Position numbers and translations under genes: made by a program. The notes beneath the pieces are model-generated. The model did no database searches. It saw nothing but the letters and a program-made list of their open reading frames with translations, and was not told the DNA's origin. A DNA stretch of 37,637 bases from a bacterium (lineage in GTDB: Bacteria; Actinomycetota; Acidimicrobiia; Acidimicrobiales; CATQHL01), in NCBI GenBank assembly GCA_026706565.1, contig JAPOYM010000049.1, forward strand, positions 1 through 37,637, in the 5' to 3' direction. Position 1 is the stretch's first letter, and every line of letters starts with the position of its first letter. Positions 1-7,016 of the stretch are shown here, in pieces.

Positions 1-262
1 GTGCAGCGGCCGACGGCGGCGGAGCGGGCGGCGCGGCGGCGGGCGCCGGAGCGACGGGGACAGTCGGCGCCGCGGCGGCAGACGGAGCGGGCGACGGCTC
101 GGCGGGCGACGGCTCGGCGGGGGGAGTCGGCGACGGCGCCACAGCCGCTGCGACGATCTCGTCGGGCTCCCCGCCGCAGGAGGCCGCCAGCAGCGCGCCG
201 GTGAGCACCAGCGCCGTCATGCGGCGCAGGCGCGGCCGGCGGCGGCTCGACGCCGCGCTCAC
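1..262 (-). CDS. Lipoprotein, N-terminal part only (cut by window edge)
   Basis: A minus-strand frame runs from a GTG at 262 off the left edge of the window. It begins with an arginine-rich segment, then a hydrophobic core ending in L-A-A-S-C, a good lipobox, followed by Gly-Gly-Glu. After that comes a Pro/Ser/Ala/Glu linker with short SPAEP repeats, as in surface lipoproteins whose folded domain sits beyond a flexible tether. The folded domain is outside the window, so the function is unknown. In-frame GTG codons at 322 and 313 and an ATG at 220 are alternatives; 262 gives a signal peptide of normal length. It lies just downstream of the L,D-transpeptidase lipoprotein gene on the same strand and may be co-transcribed with it. 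Confidence 0.6.
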   Translation of the reverse strand, partial: MSAASSRRRPRLRRMTALVLTGALLAASCGGEPDEIVAAAVAPSPTPPAEPSPAEPSPAPSAAAAPTVPVAPAPAAAPPAPPPSAAA

Positions 263-342
263 CGGAGTCTGGGGGCTGTCGGGGGACGCCGCGCCGGCCG
301 AGCGCTGCCCCACTGTCCTCACCGACTGCTTCCCGGGCGCGC

Positions 343-1401
343 TCAGGCGACGATGTTCACCGTCGTGCCGAGCGGCGCCCTCTTGGCGATGGCCTCCACG
401 ATGTCGTTCGGTATGCGGATGCAGCCGTTGGACAGCGCCTCGCCGACCCGCTCGGGGATGTGCGTGCCGTGCAGAGCTATGCGCGGCAGTCCGCCGCCGA
501 AGCTGTTGAGCGCCTCGCTGAAGAACGAGAACATGAGGATCCAATCGCCGAGCACGATGCTGGCGTTCTCCTGGTTGTGATTCGGCAGCTTCTCGACGAG
601 GAAGCCCGTCAGCGTCGGCGTGGGCGTCGCGGGCTTCCCGACGATCGCCCGAGTAGACGCTACGAGGTCGTCGCCCTCGAAGAGAGCGACGCTGCGGTCG
701 GACACGTCTATGCGGATGTGGTGGCTCACAGTGGACCAGTTGAAGTTCTCCGCCCGCACCCAGCCTCGGGCCCCGTTGGGTCGCACGGGCAGCTGCACCT
801 GCACCCACTCGTCGCCCGGCGACCCCTGCAGTACACGGGCGACCAGTCTGTTGCGGCGGTACGTGTAGCTCCACACGTCGCCGTCGGGGAACGCCAGCCG
901 CGAGCCGTTCGGCGAGTCGTAGACCGGGACGATGCCGTTGAAGTCGTCCTTCGAGACCAGGATGGTCGCCGGCGCCCAGGCGGGCGCCGCGGGCGGGGGC
1001 GGCAGCGGGGGCGGCGGGGGCGGGAGTTGATCGGACGGCAGTTCGGTGAGGCCCGGATTGGTCATCTCCTCCGGCAGCGGCACGTCGGGCAGCTCGGGCT
1101 CCTCGGCGCCGAGTGCGTCCGCCTCGGGCGAAGCCCCCACCACGATGGTGGGCTCGGTCGTGAGCCTGACGGGGACGGCGGTCGTCGTCGTCGTTCCGGG
1201 CGGGGGTTGGGGCGCGGGCTCCGCCGCCGGTGCGAGCACCGAGGCGGGCGGCAGCGGCTCCGGTCGCTCGCTGGTGAGGCTGGGCTCGGATTCAGCCCCG
1301 CCGCAAGCACCGGCGAACAGCGCCGCCGCCACACTCAACGCAAGGGCTCGGAACAGCGGCCGGCGCGGCGCGGCGCGGCCGGAAGAAGATCGCCTGATCA
1401 T
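343..1401 (-). CDS. L,D-transpeptidase lipoprotein (YkuD domain)
   Basis: This is a 352-residue exported protein that probably makes 3-3 cross-links in peptidoglycan or attaches proteins to it. The N-terminus is basic, then hydrophobic, and ends in a lipobox L-F-A-G-A-C with Cys33 as the lipid site. Residues about 40-140 are a Pro/Thr-rich linker. Residues about 150-215 look like a small SH3-like beta domain. The C-terminal YkuD domain carries the catalytic signature: His311 in H-G-T-H and Cys327 in S-N-G-C-I-R. The ATG at 1401 is preceded by a purine-rich AAGGAAG ribosome site. A TAGGCT box at 1490-1495 is a likely promoter about 80 bases upstream. The family call is firm; the exact cross-linking role is inferred. 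Confidence 0.9.
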   Translation of the reverse strand: MIRRSSSGRAAPRRPLFRALALSVAAALFAGACGGAESEPSLTSERPEPLPPASVLAPAAEPAPQPPPGTTTTTAVPVRLTTEPTIVVGASPEADALGAEEPELPDVPLPEEMTNPGLTELPSDQLPPPPPPLPPPPAAPAWAPATILVSKDDFNGIVPVYDSPNGSRLAFPDGDVWSYTYRRNRLVARVLQGSPGDEWVQVQLPVRPNGARGWVRAENFNWSTVSHHIRIDVSDRSVALFEGDDLVASTRAIVGKPATPTPTLTGFLVEKLPNHNQENASIVLGDWILMFSFFSEALNSFGGGLPRIALHGTHIPERVGEALSNGCIRIPNDIVEAIAKRAPLGTTVNIVA

Positions 1402-1489
1402 TGTGCTTCCTTCGTTGCGGGATCAACCCTGTCGTGCCCGCATCGGCTGGTACCGGGATGCGACACCTCTCCGCTCCACTGCCGCCGAC

Positions 1490-1495
1490 AGCCTA
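1490..1495 (-). promoter_or_regulatory. Putative -10 box (TAGGCT) for the L,D-transpeptidase gene
   Basis: TAGGCT on the minus strand fits the TANNNT pattern seen before many genes here. It would give a leader of about 80 bases containing the AAGGAAG ribosome site. No clear -35 element is visible. Confidence 0.35.
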
Positions 1496-1532
1496 ACGGC
1501 GCGTCCCCTCTGAGCGGCGGATCGCCCGAGGC

Positions 1533-2804
1533 TCACTCCTCGACGGGTTCCGGCGCGGCGTGCGGGCGCCGCCAGGCTTCGATCGCCAGCTCGGACACCT
1601 CGCGCAGCGGGCGCCCCGTCGCCGCCGCCACCTCGGCGGCATCGTCGTGCTCCACCTTCACTCGGCCCGGCGCCACCTTCAGGCGGACCGGCAGCCCGTC
1701 CACGTAGACCTCGGCGGTCGCGCGTGCCCGGGGCCAGCGCTGCAGCGTGGTGGCCCGAAGGCCGAGGCTGCCGGTCTCGGCCAGCAGCACGTCAGCCAGG
1801 CCGGAGGCCAGCGCCGGATCCGCCAGCGCGCTCACGACGTGCGCGGGTCGGCCCTTCTTCATGACCACCGGCGTGATCCAGGCGTCGTGCGCGCCCGCGC
1901 CGAGCAGCGCCTCGATGGTGTACGCGAGCGTCTCGCCGGTCACGTCGTCCACGTTCGTCTCAAGGAGTTGCACCTCCTGTCCGGCGCTCAGGGCGGCTTC
2001 GGCCCGGCCGATCACGACCTGCGTCACGTTCGGCCGATCAGCGATCTCGCGGTCGCCGGCGCCGTAGCCGACCGATTCGACGGTCATCGGGGGCATCGCA
2101 CCGAAGCGCGAGGCCAGGGCGGCCATGAGGGCCGCGCCGGTGGGTGTGGTCAGCTCCAAGGGCACGTCGGTGCCGAAGGTGGGCGCGCCCCGCAGGAGTT
2201 CCACGGTCGCCGGCGCCGGGATGGGCAGGTGGCCGTGCGCGCTGCGGATCATCCCGTGGCCCTGAGCGATCGGGCTCACATGCACTTCGGCCACATCGAG
2301 GACCTCGAGCGCCGCGCAGGTGCCTACGACGTCGACGATGGCGTCGAGGGCCCCCACCTCGTGGAAGTGCACCTGCTCCACGGACCGCCCGTGCAGTTGG
2401 GCCTCGGTCGTGGCGAGCGCCCGGAACACTGCCAGAGCCCGCCGTCGCACGCGCTCGGGAAGCTCGGCCTCGCCGACGAGCCCCAGGATGTGCGACGCCG
2501 TGCGGACCACGCCGGACTCCGACACCCGCACGGTGACGTCGCTGGCGGCGATCCCGCCTCGGAGCGTCGGGGAGACGACGAGTTCCCAGCCCTGCACTTC
2601 CAAGCCGCCGAGGATGTCGACAACGGCATCGGCGTCGGCGCCGGCGTCGATCAGCGCCCCGAGGGCCATGTCGCCGGCCACGCCGCAGAAGCAGTTGAAC
2701 CAGGCCACGGTGCCTTCGGAACCGTCGGCCGCGGCGCGCTCGGGCGTCCCGGCCGCCGCGTCGCCTACGACGGTGAGCGCCCCGGCGCCGTCAGGATCGT
2801 GCAT
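1533..2804 (-). CDS. larC: Nickel-pincer cofactor biosynthesis protein LarC
   Basis: LarC inserts nickel, in a CTP-dependent step, into the pyridinium bis-thiocarboxylate precursor to finish the nickel-pincer cofactor of lactate racemase and related LarA enzymes. The conserved start of the family is visible (F-N-C-F-C-G-V-A-G-D-M-A-L-G-A-L), as are the His-rich V-H-F-H-E-V-G segment and the C-terminal V-N-V/N-V-D-D and M-K-K-G-R-P segments. At 423 residues it is a normal full-length single frame, unlike the frameshifted larC1/larC2 of Lactobacillus plantarum. The ATG at 2804 lies 20 bases after larB and has a GGGGAGAGG ribosome site. A GTG at 2708 would remove a non-conserved 32-residue N-terminal extension and is the main alternative. 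larB is directly upstream; larA and larE are not in the window. Confidence 0.88.
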   Translation of the reverse strand: MHDPDGAGALTVVGDAAAGTPERAAADGSEGTVAWFNCFCGVAGDMALGALIDAGADADAVVDILGGLEVQGWELVVSPTLRGGIAASDVTVRVSESGVVRTASHILGLVGEAELPERVRRRALAVFRALATTEAQLHGRSVEQVHFHEVGALDAIVDVVGTCAALEVLDVAEVHVSPIAQGHGMIRSAHGHLPIPAPATVELLRGAPTFGTDVPLELTTPTGAALMAALASRFGAMPPMTVESVGYGAGDREIADRPNVTQVVIGRAEAALSAGQEVQLLETNVDDVTGETLAYTIEALLGAGAHDAWITPVVMKKGRPAHVVSALADPALASGLADVLLAETGSLGLRATTLQRWPRARATAEVYVDGLPVRLKVAPGRVKVEHDDAAEVAAATGRPLREVSELAIEAWRRPHAAPEPVEE

Positions 2805-2824
2805 CGCTTGCCGCCTCTCCCCTG

Positions 2825-3577
2825 TCAGGTTCCCGCTCGGGCGCCGTCCAGCATCCGCAGCACCGCCGCCGCCGCCCCGAACCCGTTGTCGATGCCCACG
2901 ACGGTCACTCCGGCCGCGCACGACGCCAGCATCGACAGCAGCGCGGTCACGCCCTCGAGTGCCGCCCCGTAGCCGGTGCTGGTGGGCACGGCCACCACGG
3001 GCGCCCCGGTCAGTCCTCCCACCACGCTCGGCAGGGCTCCCTCCATGCCCGCCACCACGACGACCGCGTCGGCCTCCTGCAGCGAACCCAAGTCCGCCAG
3101 CAGGCGGTGCAGGCCGGCCACGCCCACGTCGTTCAGCCGCCGCGCCGCGAGGCCGTGCGCCGCCAGGGTGGCCTCGCACTCCGTGGCCACCGGTCCGTCC
3201 GCCGTCCCCGCGGCGGCGATCACGACGCTCGCCCCGCTCGGCCCCGAAGGACGCCAGACGACCGTCGATCCGTGGCGCCGCCCGCCCGGATTGGCGGCCA
3301 GCGCGGCCGCAGCCTGCTCGTCCCCGGCGCGGGTCAGCACCACCGGTCCGGGCCCGCCGGCGAGCAGCTCAGCAACGATGGCGGCGCACTGCTCGGGCGC
3401 CTTGCCCGGCCCGTAGACGACCTCCCCCAGCGGTGCGCGGAGCCGCCGGTGATGGTCGACCCTTGCGAAACCCAGGTCAGCGAACGGCAGCCGGCGCAGC
3501 CGGCGCACGGCCTCGTCGGGGTGGATCTCCCCGGCACGCACGCCGGCGAGCAAGTCCCGCAAGGCGCCTTCGTCCAT
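2825..3577 (-). CDS. larB: Nickel-pincer cofactor biosynthesis protein LarB
   Basis: LarB carboxylates and hydrolyses nicotinic acid adenine dinucleotide, the first step to the nickel-pincer cofactor. This 250-residue protein has the family's N-terminal helical region (M-D-E-G-A-L-R-D-L-L with a G-E-I-H-P-D-E-A-V-R turn). Its C-terminal half is related to AIR carboxylase PurE, with the motifs V-V-V-A-G-M-E-G-A-L-P and V-P-T-S-T-G-Y-G. The start ATG at 3577 has a GGAGG ribosome site at suitable spacing. The gene is transcribed divergently from pheA, with TAAGGT (3661-3666) as a likely promoter, and forms a two-gene operon with larC. Confidence 0.88.
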   Translation of the reverse strand: MDEGALRDLLAGVRAGEIHPDEAVRRLRRLPFADLGFARVDHHRRLRAPLGEVVYGPGKAPEQCAAIVAELLAGGPGPVVLTRAGDEQAAAALAANPGGRRHGSTVVWRPSGPSGASVVIAAAGTADGPVATECEATLAAHGLAARRLNDVGVAGLHRLLADLGSLQEADAVVVVAGMEGALPSVVGGLTGAPVVAVPTSTGYGAALEGVTALLSMLASCAAGVTVVGIDNGFGAAAAVLRMLDGARAGT

Positions 3578-3660
3578 ACTGCTCGACCTCCGATGATCTC
3601 GACCCCCGATGGCCCCGTGACCCCGAGTCGCGCCCACGGCGACCGCGGCCCCACAGGGCG

Positions 3661-3666
3661 ACCTTA
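3661..3666 (-). promoter_or_regulatory. Putative -10 box (TAAGGT) for larBC
   Basis: TAAGGT on the minus strand lies 83 bases upstream of larB, back-to-back with the pheA box at 3679-3684. It fits TANNNT and would give a leader of about 75 bases. Weak evidence on its own. Confidence 0.3.
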
Positions 3667-3678
3667 CCGGCGGTTCTG

Positions 3679-3684
3679 TATCCT
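3679..3684 (+). promoter_or_regulatory. Leaderless-type -10 box (TATCCT) for pheA
   Basis: TATCCT is followed by eight bases and then the ATG of pheA at 3693. No ribosome site is present, so transcription probably starts at or next to the start codon. The same layout recurs at several other genes in the window. Confidence 0.55.
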
Positions 3685-3692
3685 TGCCGCCC

Positions 3693-4661
3693 ATGACCGA
3701 CCGTCCGGCGGCGCCTGCTTCAGGAGGCACGGCAGGCCGCCGCATCGCCTACCTCGGACCCCCGGGCACCTTCACCGAGGAGGCGCTGCGGCTGGAGCCG
3801 GCATTCTGCGAGGACACCCACATTCCGATGCCGACGATCCCCCACGTGCTGGAGGCCGCGGCCTGCGGGGACGTTGACTTCGGCTTCGTCGCTATTGAGA
3901 ACTCCCTCGGCGGGTCGGTGAGCGTCACCCTGGACAATCTCGCTCTGGAGTCCGAACTGCTGATCCAGCGCGAGACCGTCATGCCTGTCCAGCTGAGCCT
4001 GCTGGCGCCGCCGGGGACGGAACTCGCCGACGTACGACGGGTCGTGTCCTTCCCGATGGCCACCGCGCAGTGCCGGACGTTCCTGCGAACGACCATCCCG
4101 CGCGCCAACGTCGAATCGGCGACGTCCACCGCTGAGGCGGTCCGCACCGTCGCCGAGGAAGCCGACCCGCAAAGCGCCGCCATCGGCGCCAGCCGGGCGG
4201 CCGAGATCTACCGCTTGCGGGCACTTGCGGCCGACATCGGTGACGACCGTGAGCAGCACACCCGCTTCGTGGCGGTGGCGGCTACCGGCATCACTGCACC
4301 CACGGGCCATGACAAGACCTCGATAGTGATCTTCCAGCGCGAGGACGTGCCGGGATCGCTCGCCGGCATCCTTCATGAGTTCGCGGCCCGATCCATCAAC
4401 CTCACCAAGCTGGAGTCGCGCCCGACCAAGGAGGCGCTGGGGGACTACTGCTTCGTCATCGACCTCGAGGGCCACATCTCCGACGACCTCTTAGCCGACA
4501 GCCTGATGAACATCCAGGCCAAGAAGGCCGACGTCAAGTTCCTCGGCTCGTACCCGGCGGCTGCGTGGCGCGAGGGCGACGCCACGCGGCGGGAGGCCGA
4601 CGCAGCCTGGCAGCGGGCACAGAAGTGGCTCGCCGGCATCCGGGAGCATCTCCCGGACTGA
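3693..4661 (+). CDS. pheA: Prephenate dehydratase
   Basis: PheA converts prephenate to phenylpyruvate in phenylalanine biosynthesis. The 322-residue protein opens with the family signature Y-L-G-P-P-G-T-F-T-E-E-A and continues through A-I-E-N-S-L-G-G-S-V (residues about 65-75). Its C-terminal ACT domain (about 205-285) has the phenylalanine-binding motifs G-S-L-A-G-I-L and L-E-S-R-P. A chorismate mutase domain is absent, as is usual for the actinobacterial monofunctional enzyme. I chose the ATG at 3693 over the TTG at 3684 because TATCCT eight bases upstream implies a leaderless start. Feedback inhibition by phenylalanine through the ACT domain is expected for the family. Confidence 0.95.
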   Translation: MTDRPAAPASGGTAGRRIAYLGPPGTFTEEALRLEPAFCEDTHIPMPTIPHVLEAAACGDVDFGFVAIENSLGGSVSVTLDNLALESELLIQRETVMPVQLSLLAPPGTELADVRRVVSFPMATAQCRTFLRTTIPRANVESATSTAEAVRTVAEEADPQSAAIGASRAAEIYRLRALAADIGDDREQHTRFVAVAATGITAPTGHDKTSIVIFQREDVPGSLAGILHEFAARSINLTKLESRPTKEALGDYCFVIDLEGHISDDLLADSLMNIQAKKADVKFLGSYPAAAWREGDATRREADAAWQRAQKWLAGIREHLPD

Positions 4662-4701
4662 CGGCCGCCGGCAGCTGGCCGCCGGCGTCCTCCGGGGGCG
4701 G

Positions 4702-4707
4702 TACCCT
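4702..4707 (+). promoter_or_regulatory. Putative -10 box (TACCCT) for tRNA-Ser
   Basis: TACCCT lies seven bases before the first base of mature tRNA-Ser, so transcription would begin close to the mature 5' end and little processing would be needed. Confidence 0.4.
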
Positions 4708-4714
4708 CGCCTTC

Positions 4715-4799
4715 GGAGGGATGGCAGAGCGGACGATTGCGACGGTCTTGAAAACCGTTGGGTCTAGTGGCCCCGGGGGTTCGAATCCCCCTCCCTCCG
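4715..4799 (+). tRNA. tRNA-Ser (anticodon TGA)
   Basis: The 85-base gene folds as a class II tRNA. The acceptor arm is GGAGGGA (4715-4721) with TCCCTCC (4792-4798), followed by discriminator G. The anticodon stem ACGGT/ACCGT encloses loop CTTGAAA with anticodon TGA at 4749-4751. The T arm GGGGG-TTCGAAT-CCCCC is intact, and a long variable arm is present as expected for serine. CCA is not encoded. Confidence 0.96.
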
Positions 4800-4885
4800 C
4801 ATACTCGCTACGGCGGCAAGCCGCGGGCGGTACGCAACCCGGTCGAAATCCGCCATACTTGAGCGTGCCGCAGCGACGGCCGCGA

Positions 4886-4963
4886 GCGCTCGTAGCTCAA
4901 TTTGGACAGAGCGTCTGACTACGGATCAGAAGGCTGGGGGTTCGAGTCCCTCCGAGCGCGCCA
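4886..4963 (+). tRNA. tRNA-Arg (anticodon ACG)
   Basis: The acceptor arm is GCGCTCG (4886-4892) with CGAGCGC (4953-4959), then discriminator G and an encoded CCA (4961-4963). The anticodon stem TCTGA/TCAGA encloses CTACGGA with anticodon ACG at 4921-4923, which would be deaminated to ICG. The T arm TTCGAGT is present. Encoding CCA here contrasts with the tRNA-Ser and tRNA-Ile of this window. Confidence 0.96.
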
Positions 4964-4973
4964 CCCGCCGCAC

Positions 4974-4979
4974 TAGCCT
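4974..4979 (+). promoter_or_regulatory. Leaderless-type -10 box (TAGCCT) for the HisN-like gene
   Basis: TAGCCT is followed by six bases and then GTG at 4986. There is no ribosome site, so a leaderless transcript is likely. Confidence 0.5.
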
Positions 4980-4985
4980 GCCGGC

Positions 4986-5765
4986 GTGCGGGACTCAGCG
5001 GCGGACCCCGAGGACGTGGCCTGCGGGGTCGATCTCGCGGTCCGAGCCGGACAGGTGACGATGCGTTGGTACTCGTCGCGGCGCCTGAGCAGCCGAACGA
5101 AGGGCGACGGCAGCCCGGTGACTGACGCCGACAGGGCCGCAGAGGAGTTCCTGCGCAACGAACTCGCCCGGCGCTACCCCGACGACGGCGTTGTGGGCGA
5201 AGAGTACGGGGCGACCGAGGGCGCCAGCGGGCGCCGCTGGGTGATCGACCCCATCGACGGGACCCGCAGCTTCGTGCGCGGCGTACCGCTCTTCGCGACC
5301 CTGCTGGCGCTGATCGACGGCTCGGGGCCTGCCGTCGGCGTGGCGCACGTCCCGCCGCTGGACGAGACCGTCTCCGCCGGCAGGGGCCTCGGCGCCGCGC
5401 ACACCTGCGGCGGCGAGGCCCGGCGCGCGCGGGTGAGCGACGTCCGCGTGCCCGAGGACTCTTACCTGGTGACCAGCGGCATCGAGTACCTCCCCGAACG
5501 GGGGCGGCGCCTGTTGCTGCACCCCGGCCTGCTGGTGCGGACCTGGGGCGACGGCTACGGCTACGTCCTGCTGGCCACCGGGCGGGCGGAGATCATGCTG
5601 GACGCCGGGCTGGAACTCTGGGACGTCGCCCCGATGCTGGTGATCGTGCCCGAAGCCGGCGGAACCCTCACCGACTACGACGGCGGCGACGGCCCGGTCT
5701 CCGGCGACGTGGTGTCTACCAACGGCCACCTCCACCGCTTCGCCGTGCAGCAGTTGGCGCGCTGA
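4986..5765 (+). CDS. hisN: Inositol-monophosphatase-family enzyme, probably histidinol-phosphatase HisN
   Basis: This 259-residue, metal-dependent phosphatase carries all family motifs: K-G-D-G-S-P-V-T-D-A-D, G-E-E-Y-G, W-V-I-D-P-I-D-G-T-R-S-F with the metal-binding Asp-Pro-Ile-Asp, and W-D-V-A-P-M. The segment R-T-W-G-D-G-Y-G-Y is typical of the HisN branch, which dephosphorylates L-histidinol phosphate in histidine synthesis, rather than of inositol or fructose-bisphosphate phosphatases. No his genes are nearby, so the substrate rests on sequence similarity only. GTG is the start, preceded by TAGCCT six bases upstream. The gene converges on the oxidoreductase gene with three bases between their stop codons and no obvious terminator. 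Confidence 0.82.
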   Translation: MRDSAADPEDVACGVDLAVRAGQVTMRWYSSRRLSSRTKGDGSPVTDADRAAEEFLRNELARRYPDDGVVGEEYGATEGASGRRWVIDPIDGTRSFVRGVPLFATLLALIDGSGPAVGVAHVPPLDETVSAGRGLGAAHTCGGEARRARVSDVRVPEDSYLVTSGIEYLPERGRRLLLHPGLLVRTWGDGYGYVLLATGRAEIMLDAGLELWDVAPMLVIVPEAGGTLTDYDGGDGPVSGDVVSTNGHLHRFAVQQLAR

Positions 5766-5768
5766 GCC

Positions 5769-6746
5769 TCAGAGGCCGGCCCCCTCGAAGAGGACGGGGT
5801 TGACCCCTCGCTCGGTCAACTCGCTCAGGAAAGGCAGCGGCGCCAGCGCTTCGGCCAAGCCCATGGCGCCCCAGCGGCGCGCCTCGCCGCGCCCGACGGC
5901 CAGCGCCGCGGCCGCTGCCACCGTCGCCGCGGCGGCCCCAGGGTTGTGCGCGGCGCCGAGCACACGCTGGGCGCTCTCTGCTTGCAGGCGGCCGCACACC
6001 GCCACGCGCACCGCCCCCAGGCCCCCTTCGGGATGGGGCGGCGACAGCATCGGCAGGCGCGCCGTCAAGCGGTCCTGGCGGTCGGCGGCCCGGCGGGCCG
6101 TGACCGCCGCCGCCGCCGGGAAGACCGGCACCAAGAGCTGCGGCTCGGCCAGCGCGCCGAAGTAGCAGTCCGCCGGTCCTACCGGGTCGGGGAACCAGCA
6201 CAGCTCGCGCCCCGACCCGCCGTGACGGCGCACCCAGGCGCGGTTCGTCCACACCCAGGCGGTGCGGCCCAACGCGGCGTGATAGCGGCGGGCGCAGGCC
6301 GGTCCGCCGGTTCCCTGGCGGGCCACGTGGACGGATTCAACCTCCTCGAACCAGGCCGCGGCGTGCGCCGCTAGGACGCAGGTCAGTCCGGGCGAGAAGG
6401 CGGCGCCCAACAGCAGCGAGACGCGGCGTTCGCGGGCCGCTGCGTCCAGCGCCAGCAGGCCCCGCACTTCGGAGGGATCGTCCGACACCGAGACCGTCGC
6501 CACTCCGGCGCGCAGCAGCTGCACCGCCATCGGCCAGTGCGTCCCCGCCGGCGTGGCCAGCACGACCGCGTCGGCGCGGCGCAGGTCGGCCAGCCCCGCT
6601 GCGACGGTCCCGCCGACCGTCCGAACGACTTCCGCCGCCCCGGGGCCGTGACCGCTGACCAGCACCGACTCGACGCCGCTGTCGGCTGCGAGCATCCGGG
6701 CGGCCCGCGCGCCCACCGCCCCGGTTCCGACGACCCCGATACGCAT
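5769..6746 (-). CDS. Saccharopine-dehydrogenase-like Rossmann oxidoreductase, substrate unknown
   Basis: The 325-residue protein starts with a dinucleotide-binding fold, G-V-V-G-T-G-A-V-G-A-R-A-A-R, followed by an acidic/hydrophobic strand and V-L-A-T-P-A-G-T-H, as in NAD(P)-dependent oxidoreductases. The second half (about residues 120-325) is an Ala-rich alpha/beta region containing G-A-A-F-S-P-G-L-T and C-W-F-P-D-P-V-G-P-A-D-C-Y. That arrangement resembles saccharopine dehydrogenase or homoserine-type reductase relatives, but I cannot assign a substrate. The start is ATG at 6746; the upstream sequence shows no strong ribosome site. It lies downstream of the 48-residue ORF on the same strand and may be read through from it. 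Confidence 0.75.
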   Translation of the reverse strand: MRIGVVGTGAVGARAARMLAADSGVESVLVSGHGPGAAEVVRTVGGTVAAGLADLRRADAVVLATPAGTHWPMAVQLLRAGVATVSVSDDPSEVRGLLALDAAARERRVSLLLGAAFSPGLTCVLAAHAAAWFEEVESVHVARQGTGGPACARRYHAALGRTAWVWTNRAWVRRHGGSGRELCWFPDPVGPADCYFGALAEPQLLVPVFPAAAAVTARRAADRQDRLTARLPMLSPPHPEGGLGAVRVAVCGRLQAESAQRVLGAAHNPGAAAATVAAAAALAVGRGEARRWGAMGLAEALAPLPFLSELTERGVNPVLFEGAGL

Positions 6747-6773
6747 CCCAGGCGGCCCGCCGGCTGCGGAGGG

Positions 6774-6920
6774 TCAGTTCAAGCCGGGACCGTGCAAAGG
6801 CCGCCAGCCACCCTGACGAGCCGGCTGCACCTCCGTGCAGATCCGCATGATCCGGTCCATGACCAAGATAGCCAACGCCGCCAGGATGAACGTCGCCGCA
6901 CGGCCGAAAACATCGCGCAC
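6774..6920 (-). CDS. 48-residue putative single-span membrane protein
   Basis: A short frame opens at GTG 6920 and ends at TGA 6774. It has one hydrophobic segment (F-I-L-A-A-L-A-I-L-V, about residues 11-21) after a few charged residues. A C-terminal tail follows with one Cys and several Arg/Gly/Pro. Support comes from TAGAGT (6928-6933) seven bases before the GTG, the same leaderless layout seen at known genes in the window. It sits between tRNA-Ile and the oxidoreductase gene. No family is recognised, and a non-coding explanation remains possible. Confidence 0.45.
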   Translation of the reverse strand: MRDVFGRAATFILAALAILVMDRIMRICTEVQPARQGGWRPLHGPGLN

Positions 6921-6927
6921 AGCGGCG

Positions 6928-6933
6928 ACTCTA
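6928..6933 (-). promoter_or_regulatory. Leaderless-type -10 box (TAGAGT) for the 48-residue ORF
   Basis: Minus-strand TAGAGT lies seven bases before GTG 6920, just downstream of the 3' end of tRNA-Ile. Confidence 0.4.
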
Positions 6934-6942
6934 GCGACCGCG

Positions 6943-7016
6943 TGGGGCTAGCTGGAGTCGAACCAGCGACCTCACCCTTATCAGGGGTGCACTCTAACCG
7001 ACTGAGCTATAGCCCC
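6943..7016 (-). tRNA. tRNA-Ile (anticodon GAT)
   Basis: On the minus strand GGGGCTA (starting at 7016) pairs with TAGCCCC, followed by discriminator A at 6943. The anticodon stem CACCC/GGGTG encloses CTGATAA, anticodon GAT. The T arm G-TTCGACT-C and D arm are normal, and CCA is not encoded. A tRNA-Ile downstream of gyrA is the actinobacterial arrangement. Its first ten bases overlap the end of the DUF3566 gene. Confidence 0.96.

Noticed and set aside
85-135. Direct repeat GGCTCGGCGGGCGAC near the left edge as a mobile-element trace
   Set aside because: The repeats encode the SPAEP linker of the partial lipoprotein and need no other explanation.
460-1707. Long plus-strand frame opposite the L,D-transpeptidase and larC genes
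   Set aside because: It is Arg/Gly-rich, has no domain, and lies antisense to two recognisable genes; high GC produces such open frames.
5760-5790. Bidirectional terminator between hisN and the oxidoreductase gene
   Set aside because: The stops are three bases apart and no stem with a T-tract is visible on either strand.
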